Below the pieces are notes generated by a model. It was not told the origin of the DNA. It saw only the letters and a list, made by a program, of their open reading frames with translations, and made no database searches. Shown here piece by piece: positions 23,546 through 34,169 of a stretch of DNA of 64,000 nt. How positions within the stretch are numbered: position 1 is the first letter of the stretch; the number at the start of each line of letters is the position of its first letter. The stretch comes from Durusdinium trenchii. Taxonomy: Eukaryota > Sar > Dinophyceae > Suessiales > Symbiodiniaceae. Position numbers and translations under genes: made by a program. The stretch lies in the NCBI GenBank assembly GCA_963970005.1, contig CAXAMN010026783.1, forward strand, positions 74,571-138,570. The letters run 5' to 3'.

Positions 23546-25283
23546 GCAACTGCCAAAACCTCTGATGAAGGCAGCATCACTGCAGTGAAGACTAAGTAAG
23601 TAGAGTGAAAGGTGGATAAGGTTCACAACAGTCTCAATGATGGAAAGAGTGCGATATCAGAGGTTTTGCACTTCACTCATGTAATGTGCTGATGACAGCC
23701 ATCCAGCGGAGATGAAGAAAAAACAATGAAAAGCATAGTTTACTTGATTGTTGGCATGGTGTTGTGATTTGAACTTGAGACGTGATGGTACTTGTGCAGT
23801 GACTTGTGACTTGTGGCATGTGATGTGACATGTGTGTACTACTTGTGATTGGCACTTGTCTTGTACTTGTCTTGTGATTGGTACTGCTCTGCTTGTACTG
23901 AGTACTTGTGACTTGTCTGTGACTTGTGACATGGGTCTTGCTGAGGTGCAAATACTAATGCTCTTTCCAAGTTGGGGGCTGAGTCGGAGGAGTCAATGAG
24001 GCAGTTCGAAGTGTACTGTAGACTACTAACTCACTTATGCCATGTTCAACTCAACTGAGTCGGGGGAATGACTTGTGAACCATGAATCAATGAAGCAAGC
24101 TCTTGCCACACTGGGTCTAACCTGCCATGTGCCATGACAGTGTGACATAATTTTTGCTTAATGAAAATATCTTCATGTCAAACCCAGTCAATCATTCATT
24201 GGATGAGTGGATGTGCCAAGGGTTGGTCTACCTGCGAGTCCAAGTTGTGTGGTGCCCAAGCTCCTGAGTGCCAAGTGAAAGTGTGGAATCAATCACAAGT
24301 CTGTAACATGACACTCATGTGCTGAATCCTTCAAGTGTAGTAGTAAGATGTAATGGCAGTCATGTCGACATGTCCAAGCACTGAAGGAATCAAGCGCATG
24401 TCAAAAGCTGTGTCACCCCTACATGTCAGTCATGTCCACATGTCCCAGGTCACCACATGTGCCCTCAAAGCCACAGCAGTGCACCCAAGGATGGCAAGTG
24501 AGAGTGAGAGAGAGAGAGAGATGCGAGACTGTATGTCAGGAATCAGGAGTGTCAAGACACACAGGGACATGAACCGTGTAATGCAGTTTGTGAGCTGTGC
24601 TTGTGATTTGTGGTTGCAGGCATGTGCATTGTGCATGTGGACTCATGGAACATGAATTGGGGGGAGTGGAACTCACTGGGAATGGGAGGCTACAGGGTGT
24701 CACGTACAAGGTGTGAGGCTAAAGCTAGCGCTAGTAGCACAAGGCAAAACAAGGCCAGACAAGACACACAAGACAAGAGACACAACAAAGGAAGCTAAGG
24801 AGACTAAAGAATACCTGGAAAGAAAACTTGGAGGAACTTGGAGGAAGGAAATGGATGCAAAACTCACCCTGACATGAGCTAGAGAATTGTCTAGAAATGT
24901 CTGGCATGTCTCAAAAAATCTCAAAATGTCTCGCAGAAACCCCGCTGATCTAGACCTGGGTCTAGATCGGAGTTGATACATGTATTGGTACTATTTTTTG
25001 TCCAATCCAGAAATCTCAAAAAATCTCAAAATGTCACCAAAAATCTCGAGGACTAGATCGGAGTTAGTTTCGTAATTGTACATCTGATTTTCCCATCCCA
25101 GAAAATCTCAAAATATCTCAAAAAATCTCAAAAAATCTCAGGCATTGTCTCAGAAATGCTCACAGACTCTCAAAGGCAAGGCAAGGTTTAGTTGGCAAAT
25201 GTGTTGTGAACCATTGGTCATGAGTGCTGAATGGAGCAATTTGTCTTTCAAGGTGGCTCAGTTGAAGCTTTGGTGCAATCAAG
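23546..25283. other. Transposon intergenic region with simple repeats
   Basis: Positions 23780-23935 repeat ACTTGTGACTTG-type words. A (GA)n run lies near 24502-24522. Positions 24900-25140 hold repeated AATCTCAAAA words and an inverted repeat (separate entry). No ORF supported. Confidence 0.45.
24947..24968. repeat. Short perfect inverted repeat
   Basis: GATCTAGACC pairs with GGTCTAGATC across a 2-base centre. It lies within the AATCTCAAAA-rich block at 24900-25140, where two versions of AGATCGGAGTT (24964 and 25057) follow each other about 93 bp apart, suggesting a decayed tandem repeat. Confidence 0.65.
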
Positions 25284-25850
25284 ATGGCATTGTCGACCAT
25301 GAGGCCTGCCAAAAGAGCCAGGGTGCAGGGCCCAGCATCGCCAATGATGGGCGGTGGCATGCCTGGCATGCCCATGATGATGGGCGGCATGGGCGGCATG
25401 GGTGGCATGGCAGGCATGGGTGGCATGAATCCAATGGCCATGGGCATGATGCCTCACATGGGTATGATGCCTCAGATGGGTATGGGGGTGGCTGCAGCAG
25501 CTCCATCGGAAGTGGAGGAGCATTCGGAAGCAGAGGAATGTGGTGAACCAGCTTCAGCAGTGGTACCAGCAAAGGCGGCTCCAGCAGTCCCGGCGACTCT
25601 TGATGTGGATGGACCGCCAGTGCATCAGAGGATCCAAGATGCAGCAATATCAAGGTCCTGCACATATGTGAAGAGCTTTCCCCGCAACAGACTGGCGGAT
25701 TGTCTCCAGGGATTGTGCGAGAAGCTTGATGCAGCATACTTGGCTGAGACCACAGGACCTGGATTGCTGGCATGCCTTTGGCTTTTTACCCGGATCAAGC
25801 CATGTGTCCGTGTGTCAGACCTTCGTAGCCTGGACAGACCTCCACAAGGT

Positions 25851-25887
<37 letters not shown>

Positions 25888-26586
25888 GTCTTCTTGTTGC
25901 TGTTGTTTCAAAACAATAGCTGCTAACATCACTCAGGGGTGGTGACATACCATGAGTTCAACAACATGATGAAGCAAGCCCACAGGCGCATTGTGGCAAG
26001 CATTGGTGCGGAGAGCTTTGAGTCAAATGTCATTGAGCGATTTGGTCTTGTGGTGACTGACTCAATCATCTTGGATGTGGCATGTGAGTATGGCTGGCAA
26101 GACTCCTGGATGATGGCCAAGAGCAGATCGAAGGCAGCTGCAGCATCGCCACCAAACCAGAATTTGCAGGTCATGTTCAACAACATTGCAAAGGCTGCTC
26201 CTCCCAGTGTTCCTGCTGCTCTTCAGACACCTCCTCCAGCAAGGCCCAATGGTGTGGTCATCACACCTGCTCCCTTGGCTCCGGTGAGGCCTGTGGCACC
26301 GCCAGCTGCAAGGCCATCAGTGCCACCAGCTCCATTGCTTGATTCGCCAGTGGTGAATGCAGAAGCTGTGGCAGCAATCGCTGCGGAGATGCCTGTGCTG
26401 GAGCCTGAGGAGCAGGAAGATCCCAATGCACCTGTGTGTGTGATATGCCAAGATGTCATGAACAGACGCTCGAGAAACCAAAGCATCTTCTGTGGACACA
26501 CATTCCACAGCTATTGCTTGCTTGAGTGGCGTGTGCAAGCAAACAAGACGGACATGGAATGCCCATTCCGATGTGACTATGTGTGA
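25284..26586 (+). CDS. RING-H2 zinc-finger protein (putative E3 ubiquitin ligase)
   Basis: Exon 1 is 25284-25848 and exon 2 is 25937-26586. The 88-bp intron (GTTTGT...CTCAG) contains a (TTG)n microsatellite, and the join keeps frame, giving 404 aa. The order is a basic start (ARVQG), a Met/Gly-rich low-complexity tract (about residues 22-70), an acidic stretch, a helical middle, a Pro/Ala-rich linker, and a C-terminal RING at about 365-404. RING ligands read C-V-I-C, then F-C-G-H-T-F-H-S-Y-C and E-C-P-F-R-C, the C3H2C3 (RING-H2) order. RING-H2 domains recruit ubiquitin-conjugating enzymes, so protein turnover of host or element factors is a reasonable guess. A zinc-binding role without ligase activity is possible. 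Confidence 0.8.
25849..25936 (+). other. Intron of the RING-H2 gene with (TTG)n microsatellite
   Basis: GT at 25849-25850 and AG at 25935-25936. About ten consecutive TTG units start near 25852. Exon phase matches: G from exon 1 joins GG from exon 2. Confidence 0.75.
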
Positions 26587-26697
26587 CTCAGTGGTTGATT
26601 TGATTCAGGATGTTGACTGTATTTTACTTTCTTAAATAGACTTTGTCAAGTGTTTGTGTGTAGTTGTCAAGCTTGTCAGCCAAGGCCACCCTTGCAA

Positions 26698-26940
26698 AAT
26701 GGTGTCCCCAATGCGGATGCAGCTCCGGCAGCAGCACCGCAGGCAGCACCAGTGGAGATCCAGCAGGGAGAGATTGAGGTGGTGGCTGCCAATGCTCAAG
26801 GCTTCTCATGAGCGACACTTTGGGGCGCAGGAACATTCTTTGATGCAGCTGGCGTCTCCAACTATGAGCTTTAGGCAGCTTTTGAGAACCTGGAGTATGG
26901 GGTGGTTCCTTGGAGCTGGGGCTTGTGGTTGAGCGCGTAG
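26698..26940 (+). pseudogene. Coding-like segment with two in-frame stops
   Basis: A single frame reads NGVPNADAAPAAAPQAAPVE...ANAQGFS, then TGA (26809), then GAGTFFDAAGVSNYEL, then TAG (26872), then AAFENLEYGVVPWSWGLW and a final TAG (26938). Protein-like composition continues across both stops, which suggests a decayed exon rather than chance. It may once have extended the RING-H2 gene or formed a separate one. Confidence 0.4.
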
Positions 26941-27659
26941 GCTGCCTGGCTTGTTGAATGTAGTCCTGTGAAAGTTTTGCCGTGTTCAAGAGACATGCCT
27001 GGCCCTGGTTTGCTATGTGGCTGTTGGAAACAGAATCCAATCTTGCTAAGTAAACGATGATTCTAACTATCTTCATCTTGGTGCTCATGTTGGCTGGGAA
27101 TGTGTATACGGGCTTGTGGACTAGTGCCAAGCATCTTAAAGTCTTGCGTTGACACCATGAGAAGTGTGGATGAAAAGAGCTCTTTTGTGACTTGAAGTAT
27201 TGTTGTTGCTTGTGCTATTTGTGGTGACATCAGTTTGTGGGTTGACATGTTCAGCAATTAGGCAATTAGTGTATTTGTTGTGCATGTGCTTGTTTTGTCA
27301 TTGAGTCATGTCCAGACTTCATGTGCGCATGTGCATGCCTTGTTCTTGACTTGAGTGGCATGCATGGACTAATACTTGACTAATACTTGAGCTGTGACTA
27401 TTGTGGCATGTTGCAAAGAGATACATGTATTTGACTGAGCTTTGGAATTGGTGTTGCCATTGCCATTGTGTTTGTACATGCTGTGTCAGGTTCAATTATT
27501 GTCAATGGTTTAATGGTTTGTCTTGTCATTGATTCATGGAGTGTCAATTGATTCAAGAGCACACGTGTCCACAATAGCACATGATTCCCATTGAGGTTGA
27601 AGCATGACATGAGTTGTGTTGTGTTGTGTTGTGAAAGACCACTATTTTGCCCCGCACTA
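26941..27659. other. Transposon intergenic region
   Basis: G/T-rich, no supported ORF. GTGTT repeats near 27616-27632 precede the next ORF. Confidence 0.45.
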
Positions 27660-27962
27660 ATGGATGACCTGCGTGAGCAGCCTGTGGACCTGGCAGCAAA
27701 CACTCCAGTGTACTATGTGGAGGAGCTATCACCATGGTTGCCAACACCTGTGTGCTATGAGCATGACTCAGAGTTCTGGTGGAACGTTGGGTACCTGCAT
27801 GACAAGTTGCTGCAAGAAGGTGAGATGGGAGAGCCAATGGGGAAGTTTGTGGCTAAGCTCAGAATTCTTCTCCAGGAAGAGCGTGAGTTTTTGGGTCAGG
27901 CCATCTACATCAAGCCCAGTCCACAGGAGCAGCAAGCAACAAGGCCTGTTGGACTTGACTGA
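27660..27962 (+). CDS. Gene E, 100-aa protein of unknown function
   Basis: ATG at 27660 begins MDDLREQPVDLAANTPVYYV and continues to a TGA at 27960. It contains an aromatic-rich core (SEFWWNVGYLHDKLL) and a Glu/Gln-rich helix. The upstream 69 bases are also open but G/T-rich and non-protein-like, so the internal ATG is preferred. It may be a whole small gene or the 5' exon of the large gene that follows. No family recognised. Confidence 0.5.
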   Translation: MDDLREQPVDLAANTPVYYVEELSPWLPTPVCYEHDSEFWWNVGYLHDKLLQEGEMGEPMGKFVAKLRILLQEEREFLGQAIYIKPSPQEQQATRPVGLD

Positions 27963-28051
27963 TGTCTCAGTTTGCCTTAGTCCAGCAAAGGAAAATGATA
28001 ATGTTAGTCTAGAACCTCCTAAATGAATTTTTTTTTAAGTTCAATGCCCAG

Positions 28052-28403
28052 CTGGTGACTTCAGGCGAGATGCATTGGATGCTACAGCTTGCACTTCGAA
28101 AGCGCTTGTGTACTTTCTTGTTGCAGTGACGGACACCGCACGCTCAGTTTCCCGGTTGGACTTTGGCAAGGCATATCTCAAGAAATTGGCTCTTCTGGCT
28201 GTGGGCATCTTGAATGCTAGTGGTGGTGGGCATTCATACCTCCGCAATGGACAGCAACTCTCCTTTGATGCATCAGGAACATGTAACTTGCAGCATGTTT
28301 TGTCGACCTTTGCCCATCAAGCGTTTGTTGGATCCTTCAAGCAAATGTGGGACAAGATGAAGGACATGTTGACTCAGTTGTTGTGTGAAACTAAGAATAG
28401 ATG
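28052..28403 (+). CDS. Candidate exon upstream of the large gene
   Basis: Acceptor ATGCCCAG (ending 28051) is followed by GDFRRDALDATACTSKALVY, a hydrophobic stretch and FVGSFKQMWDKMKDMLTQLL. A GTAATG donor lies at 28404. The obvious join to the acceptor at 28487 does not keep frame, so either another splice site is used or an indel is present. Likely the N-terminal part of the large protein, or of gene E plus it. Confidence 0.5.
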
Positions 28404-28487
28404 GTAATGAATGATAATGATAGTTAGTCAATGATGATTCAACACGCTTCACAGCCTGTAATTTTGCTAAGTCACTCTTTGGCGCAG

Positions 28488-31400
28488 GAAGAAGGGATGT
28501 TTGGTTCGGACTTTGATGCAGCTTCACTTTTGGACCTTACTTTGTTTTTGGCATGTGTGAAGAGATTCAGACGTGAACGGAAGATGCATGTCATGAAGGC
28601 AAGGATACACACTCTGTGGAAAGACTTGCGGGACTCAATCATTTCATTGCTGTCTGCAAGTTTGCAAAAGTCAGTTCGAGATCTCATCCAGTCTGTGGGC
28701 CCAGACATATCAAACAGGTCAATTCCAAGTCGCAAGAAGAGAAAGAGAGAGAGTCAGAGTTGGCGCCTGATAGCATTGTGCCTTGGGATGGTGCAAATGA
28801 TGATGTGCAACCCACAGCCCCTGGCAGGGCAAGAGAGCACAAGTCTGTGAGAGTAGACCCAAATCAAGTTTGGGAATGGTACCAAGACTCTGTGAACATT
28901 GCTGGTGTGAGCTTCCCACAGCTGGTGAGAACCAAAGAGCGCTCAAAAGACGGAGGATGCACTTCAGGAGCGTGCAGGCACTGGCTTGCCAAACTGCAAT
29001 CCATGTATCTCAAGAGAGCTTCCATGGGGCTGCAAGGCGAGAATCATTACAACTTGATTAGTGATGCTGCCCGCCACAGTTGCAGAGAGACGTTGGTGAG
29101 TGCAATTTTTTCGAGACACAACAATATTGGTGTCTATTGCACAAGCCAGGTTTTGAAGAGTTCAAAAATGGCACATCCAGGAGAGATTGAATGCTCTTTA
29201 ACTGTTGAACGCCTTCTGGCCACCCGCAAGCAAGAGCGCATGGCAGCCTATCGATTCCTTCAGGGTCTAAGCCATCAGCTTAGCCTGGTGACAAATGGGG
29301 CTGTAGGAATGAGCAGCTTCTTGTGTGACAATCCTGCGCTTGGACATTTGGACAATGTTTTGCACATTGTGAAGGGGCACATGGTTTTTCTTGTTGACAA
29401 GGTCACAAAGAGAACAACTGCAACAGTGAACTTGCTGGACCTAGTGAATCACAATATCCTCATTGCAGGTATGGATCAGGGCCCATCCAACATGGCTGCA
29501 TGTGGGTTCCTTCATCAGCAAGCCATGACTCAGTTCTATTTCGACCCATTTCACAGGTGCAACCGTGATTTGAAACTGGCTGCAAACAGTGTTGCGCCCA
29601 AGGCAGTGCGGACTCGTTTGTCTATGGCCCATTTGTGCTCCACCTACCTGTGGACATTGTCGTACAAACCATTCCGCCAAGGAGCATTCTTCCAGGAGAA
29701 GACAGAACTCCTTGAGATGTTCTTGAACTCGGAAGGTGAGGATAGTGAACTGCTTGAGAGATTTGCAGACTTGGTAGCTTTAGATATGGGTGTTGAGTCA
29801 GTGGACTTGTCATTGCTGGCAGAACTGAAGACCTTCAGGAACAAATCCAGCTGTGTCAAGTCTGGAAGGTGGTTCAGCTGGAGCAATTCGGCCCATGATC
29901 ACTTTGGTGAGTTTTGGGCGTCACGGATGCTCCTCACAGCATTGTTTCCAGATGAGTGTCCAGACACCCGCACTACCTCTACTACATTTGCAGAGCTCCG
30001 CAAGGAGGCTGGTGGTCTCAAACTTGCTTTGAAATGCTGCAGTTGGAATACTTGGTTCTCTGTCCGGGCAATGAAACTTGCCAATGATGTCCTGTGGACT
30101 TGGTACAGTAAAACGGTGAAAAAGATCAAGACTCCACATCACGGCTTGGAGAGGTTGGCGCAAATGGCAGATGGCCAATGGATGTCAGATGCCCAATTCA
30201 CAGGTTTGATCAACTTGTTCAGTGACTGGGGAGACTTTGAAACGGTGCTTCAATATGATAAATGTTCCTTGAGGCATTTGGAGCAAAGCAAGTTGCAGAA
30301 CTATTTGGATGACCTGTGGTTCTATGTGCTTGGCTGTCTCAACAAGAGGGCGTCTTCTATGTGCATGCACAACTCTCCACCGGAGGTGTATGCTGCAGCT
30401 GTTGTGCTTGATGATCCTGTGAGGACTGTTGCTGCCGTGCAGTTGATGAAAAATGATTGGGATATTTTGCGGAGGCTAGAGCACTCAAAGAGTCAGAGCA
30501 CTTCAGAGATCCTGGATGATGTGAGATACACGGTCTCCAAACCAATGAGGTTGGTTTATCAACTCTACCAAGCTGATCTCACGGAAAAGGGACGGGATAT
30601 TCTGGCAAGCCTTGTGACCCGCCTACCAGACACCAAGTTTGTTGAAGATATTCATCAGACAATCCGTGGCAAAGCACAGTCTCAACCACATGAGAAGCTC
30701 AACCACAGACAGATCCAATCCCTTGTGGAAACCTCTCAGACATTTGAGAGTCGTGGGATATTGCACCCAGCTGCTTTGGACAAGAAAGCAATGCTGTCAC
30801 GATGGGCATCAACAAAGCCAAGTGATAGCAAGCAACAGTTTCTGGCTGCTTCAGAGAAGTTGCCAAAGGTGTTTGCTGACATCCTTGGTAGCAAAAATGG
30901 CCTTCAATGTCTGAGGAGTGCCTGTCACGTTCAAGCGCATGCTGGGCATGGTTGAGACACTATGTGAGTGAGAAAATGAATGGACAGAACATTAAACTCA
31001 AAGATGCATGCCATGATTGAAAGGATGCTTTTCTAGTCAATGTTGCTTGCCTTGGTTGCTTTGTTCTCTGAACCTGTCACTGTATGTGTCTGTTTTTGTT
31101 GTATGTTACATTAAAGCCAAGCCTGAAGCTGACCATCTAAGTAAGGATGCCAAGAGGTGTGTTGCATTCCAGCCTGGCATGGCCTTCCGGATTGGTTCAG
31201 AGGCTTCTTCCACAAGTTCATATGGCAATGGGCCTGCCTTCCTTGTTGTGGCCAACCTGAAGTGGGGACTTCTGGTTTGGCCCTTGATCCAGTCCGATGA
31301 TTTCACTTTGTCTTTGAAGAAAAACGGACAGCTTCTGATTCCTGGCTTTGCTTGGGTGCAGTCCTTTCCAAGTTTGTTGGTCATTTGCAAATGGTTTTTA

Positions 31401-32815
31401 TTGTATATACACCGATTGAACTAAGATAAAATATAATGTTCATTGGTCTTTGGAATGTCCCCAGGTGGAAGTTCATCTTGGATCATTCAATCTATGTTGC
31501 CACGTCTTTGATGCCAGTTTTGGCAAGTGATGTTGGTCTGGTCTTGTCAGTGCATGGGTGGGAGAAGGTCATCAAGTGCACACTCCGTGAGCATGGGCAA
31601 AGGCTGACATTCCGGGAGTTGGCTATCTTGGGTGAGCTTGAGCTTGATGTGGACGTTGATTCACTGAACAAGGACCAGCTTCTGCAAGCTTTGGCATCGA
31701 AGGTGGGTGATGATGACTTTGTGGAGGAAATCAAGAGACGGATTGAGGAAAAAAAGAAGGTGCCCGATGATGAATGTGATGCAGATGATGAGCTAGCGGA
31801 AGCTGTGCTTGAGATGATGGACCAAGACGACCTCCAAGAGTTTGCAGAGCTGAAGCAAAAGGTGACTCAGAAAGCCAAGAACCAGAAGATCAAGCAATGG
31901 AAGGATTGGCGTGCTGAGGCAGAAGATGAAACTTGCATTACTTATACAACATCTGGTTTCAGTGTTTGTTGTTGTTTCACCATGTGCTCAATTTCAATCA
32001 TTGACATGATGAATCAATCCCAGGAAAAGAACAAGCGCAAAGCCAAAGCCAAAGCTAAAGGAAAAGCCAAGATGAAAGCCAGGGCAAAGTTGATCAAGAA
32101 GCATGTCAAGCAGAAAGTGAAAAGACGGCTTAGCTTTTCTGCTGAAGCAGTGCCATCTGCATCAGCTGCTGCAGCTTCTTCCAGCAGACCTGAACTTGCT
32201 GATGCATCGTCTTTGCCTTCAGCGTCTGCAGATCCACCTTCAGTTGTTGAACCATCGTTGCCGCCTGCTGAAGAGCCATCTGCAGCACCTTCAGTTGAAC
32301 CTTGTTTGCCACCTCCAGTGGTTGTGATGCCTTCTTTGCCTTTGCCGTCTTCAGCAGCTGAGCTGGAACCTGGCGTTGCAGATGTGGTGCCTGCCAGCCA
32401 AGCTCCATCAGAGGCTTCTGACAGGAGGCGTGGTGAGAGGGGGCCCAATGTGCACAAGACGCCTGGATCCTTGTCAGACATCTCTCCACCAGGGTGCTCA
32501 ATTTCATTGAACTGCAGCCTGACTGAAAGTGTTTCAGTATTTGTTTGAGTTTGTTGCTCAGGGAGCATTGCTAGACTCACTAGAATTCTTCACGTTTTTC
32601 AACTGATGTTTTTGGAGCTTGCACAAATTTGTTGATGCTGAGGCAATGACCATCGGTGGACTTGCAAGTGGGCCAGTGCAGTTGCTTGTGGCCAGAAGAC
32701 CATGTCCAAGTCATTTCGCAAGGATGTGGAAGTTGACTGGGTGGAGGCGTTGAAGGAATGCCATCGCTATGCTTGGACAAAGTGGCAAAAGTACAAGGAC
32801 AAAGATGGCTCCTAG
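28488..32815 (+). CDS. Large multi-exon gene, candidate transposase (frameshifted)
   Basis: Exons by frame and splice sites are 28488-30963, 31117-31360, 31465-31918, 32024-32513 and 32643-32815. The joins 30963/31117 (GTGAGT...AAAG), 31360/31465 (GT...CCCAG) and 32513/32643 (GC...GAG) keep frame, and 31918/32024 is phase 0 with a GC or GA donor. With the 28052-28403 exon the product is roughly 1,270-1,390 aa. The 28616-30955 part alone is 779 codons. It contains GMDQGP followed 23 residues later by D-P-F-H-R-x3-D (D287, D310, D318 of that frame), which could be acidic residues of an RNase-H-like transposase core. The later parts hold an acidic helix, a KAKAKAKG-type basic run (nuclear-localisation-like), a Pro/Ser-rich linker, SPPGCSI, and a Trp-rich end (DWVEALKECHRYAWTKW). 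Two frame breaks occur: at the (GA)n run 28736-28752 and between 30915 and 30952. The transposase role is inference from size, position and motif. Confidence 0.55.
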
Positions 32816-32933
32816 ACACCAGTTTTATTGTAAAGTGTTTTGGTGTGCAACCATTGTAGCTTGACTGTTTGGGCTCAGCTTGTTTCCAACTGCTGGTTGT
32901 GTTTGCTTCTCAGGCTTCGCAGTGCCTGTTGCA

Positions 32934-33032
32934 ATGCAGCAGGTTCCAGGTGAGATTTCTCAATCTCTCATTGATGGTCTTCGGAAGACTGTGGCTGAGA
33001 TGCCGGCCAAGAAGGCCTATGGGCACCGCTAG
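32934..33032 (+). CDS. Small ORF or 5' exon between the large gene and the methyltransferase
   Basis: Following a TTCTCAG acceptor, the frame reads GFAVPVAMQQVPGEISQSLI then DGLRKTVAEMPAKKAYGHR-stop; from its ATG it is 32 codons. Composition is protein-like. It could be the first exon of the methyltransferase gene. Unknown. Confidence 0.4.
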   Translation: MQQVPGEISQSLIDGLRKTVAEMPAKKAYGHR

Positions 33033-33112
33033 CCTGTGTGCAAAAATGCAGGCCAGTCGAACCTTGTGCATGATGTGAGTTGCAATCTGTTGTGGAGTGT
33101 GTATTGATTGTA

Positions 33113-33267
33113 GCTAGTGCAGTTTTCCTTGGGCTTAGGATTTGTGACTCTGAGGTGAGGCTTGAGTAGCTGTGCAGATTTTTGGGGCTTGCTTGAGATT
33201 TGTGACCTTGAGACTTGAAGCAGTAGCTAGTGCAGTTTTCCTTGAGCTTGGGATTTGTAACCTTAAG
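33113..33267 (+). repeat. Two-copy tandem repeat, period about 113 bp
   Basis: GCTAGTGCAGTTTTCCTTGG at 33113 recurs as GCTAGTGCAGTTTTCCTTGA at 33226, and the similarity continues for about 40 bases. Non-coding. Confidence 0.7.
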
Positions 33268-33717
33268 ATGTGATGCAGTTGTGAGTTGGCTATTTCTTGC
33301 TTGTGCTTCTGTTTGTGTGCTACATTACATGGAACATCATGGAACAATTGCTGCTGTTTGCGTTGTAATTATTACAGCCCTCAGGATCAGTTTCAGTCTC
33401 TGCATATACCAAGCACAAATGTAACAAGCAGCGCAACAAACACTGTCTCAGAAAGGTCCACTGAAACTACCAACGCACAACAAGCACTATACAAAGCGAT
33501 GCCAGTCAAATATCATTCAACTCAACATGTCAAGTCAACATGTTCAAGTCAAACCAATCAATCACACACCAAGTCCACATGTTCAAGGCAAACAACAATC
33601 AAATGCTGCCAAATCAACCAACCACCAATGTTCAAGCCAACTTGTTCCAGGACATGCCCCAATCAAGTTCAATGCTAACATCAAGCCAACACATGTATTG
33701 CAAGTTTCACTGATCAG

Positions 33718-34060
33718 GGTAAGTTTCACCCGTTGGATTGGAGCAATGATCCAGCAGTGTTGGTTTCCACAGCTTCTGCTGCTTCAATGGTGGGCATTGA
33801 GGCAGCAGCAGAGGCAACACAAGAGGAACAGCAGGAGACGGAGAGCAAATGCTGTGAGGGTCAAGATCCTCAAGAGAAGAGAGCAGCGTGTTTCCCAATC
33901 TCAGCCTGAGCCTGAGCCTGTGGCCTCCCATTCCTTTGCCATCACTGACCCGGAGAAGGAGCTGAACATTGAGACTTCCAAGTGCTGCCAGAAGACAGCT
34001 GCTGACTTTCTCCCTTGGGCAGCTGTTCCAAGGTTGTGGTGTAGTCAAACTCCATGGGGT
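33718..34060 (+). CDS. Candidate upstream exon of the methyltransferase-like gene (frame break)
   Basis: One frame reads GKFHPLDWSNDPAVLVSTAS then Ala/Glu-rich sequence to about 33907. The next frame continues with VASHSFAITDPEKELNIETS and ADFLPWAAVPRLWC. The switch falls in a short (GCCTGA)n run at 33903-33919, so a repeat-slippage indel is plausible. The site GGGTAAGT at 33718 could alternatively be a donor, which would make the first part intron. Low certainty. Confidence 0.33.
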
Positions 34061-34169
34061 GGATGTGATTGGTGTGTCCTTATAGTTTCAAGTCAAGTTG
34101 AGATTGTTAAAACATAAATTATTTACAGTAATAAGCAAGCAGCTGTGAAGTTCCTGCAGGTCTTTTCAG

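Noticed and set aside
24979..25140. CRISPR-like array from repeated AATCTCAAAA words
   Set aside because: Repeat spacing is irregular, spacers are absent, and the context is eukaryotic.
25160..25773. Minus-strand and other-frame ORFs opposite the RING-H2 exon
   Set aside because: They mirror the Met/Gly-rich repeat (His- or Pro-rich readings), whereas the + strand frame joins in phase to a RING domain.
28700..28760. Programmed -1 ribosomal frameshifting in the large gene
   Set aside because: No slippery heptamer or clear downstream structure was seen; the break lies in a dinucleotide repeat and a second break occurs elsewhere, which fits ordinary indels better.
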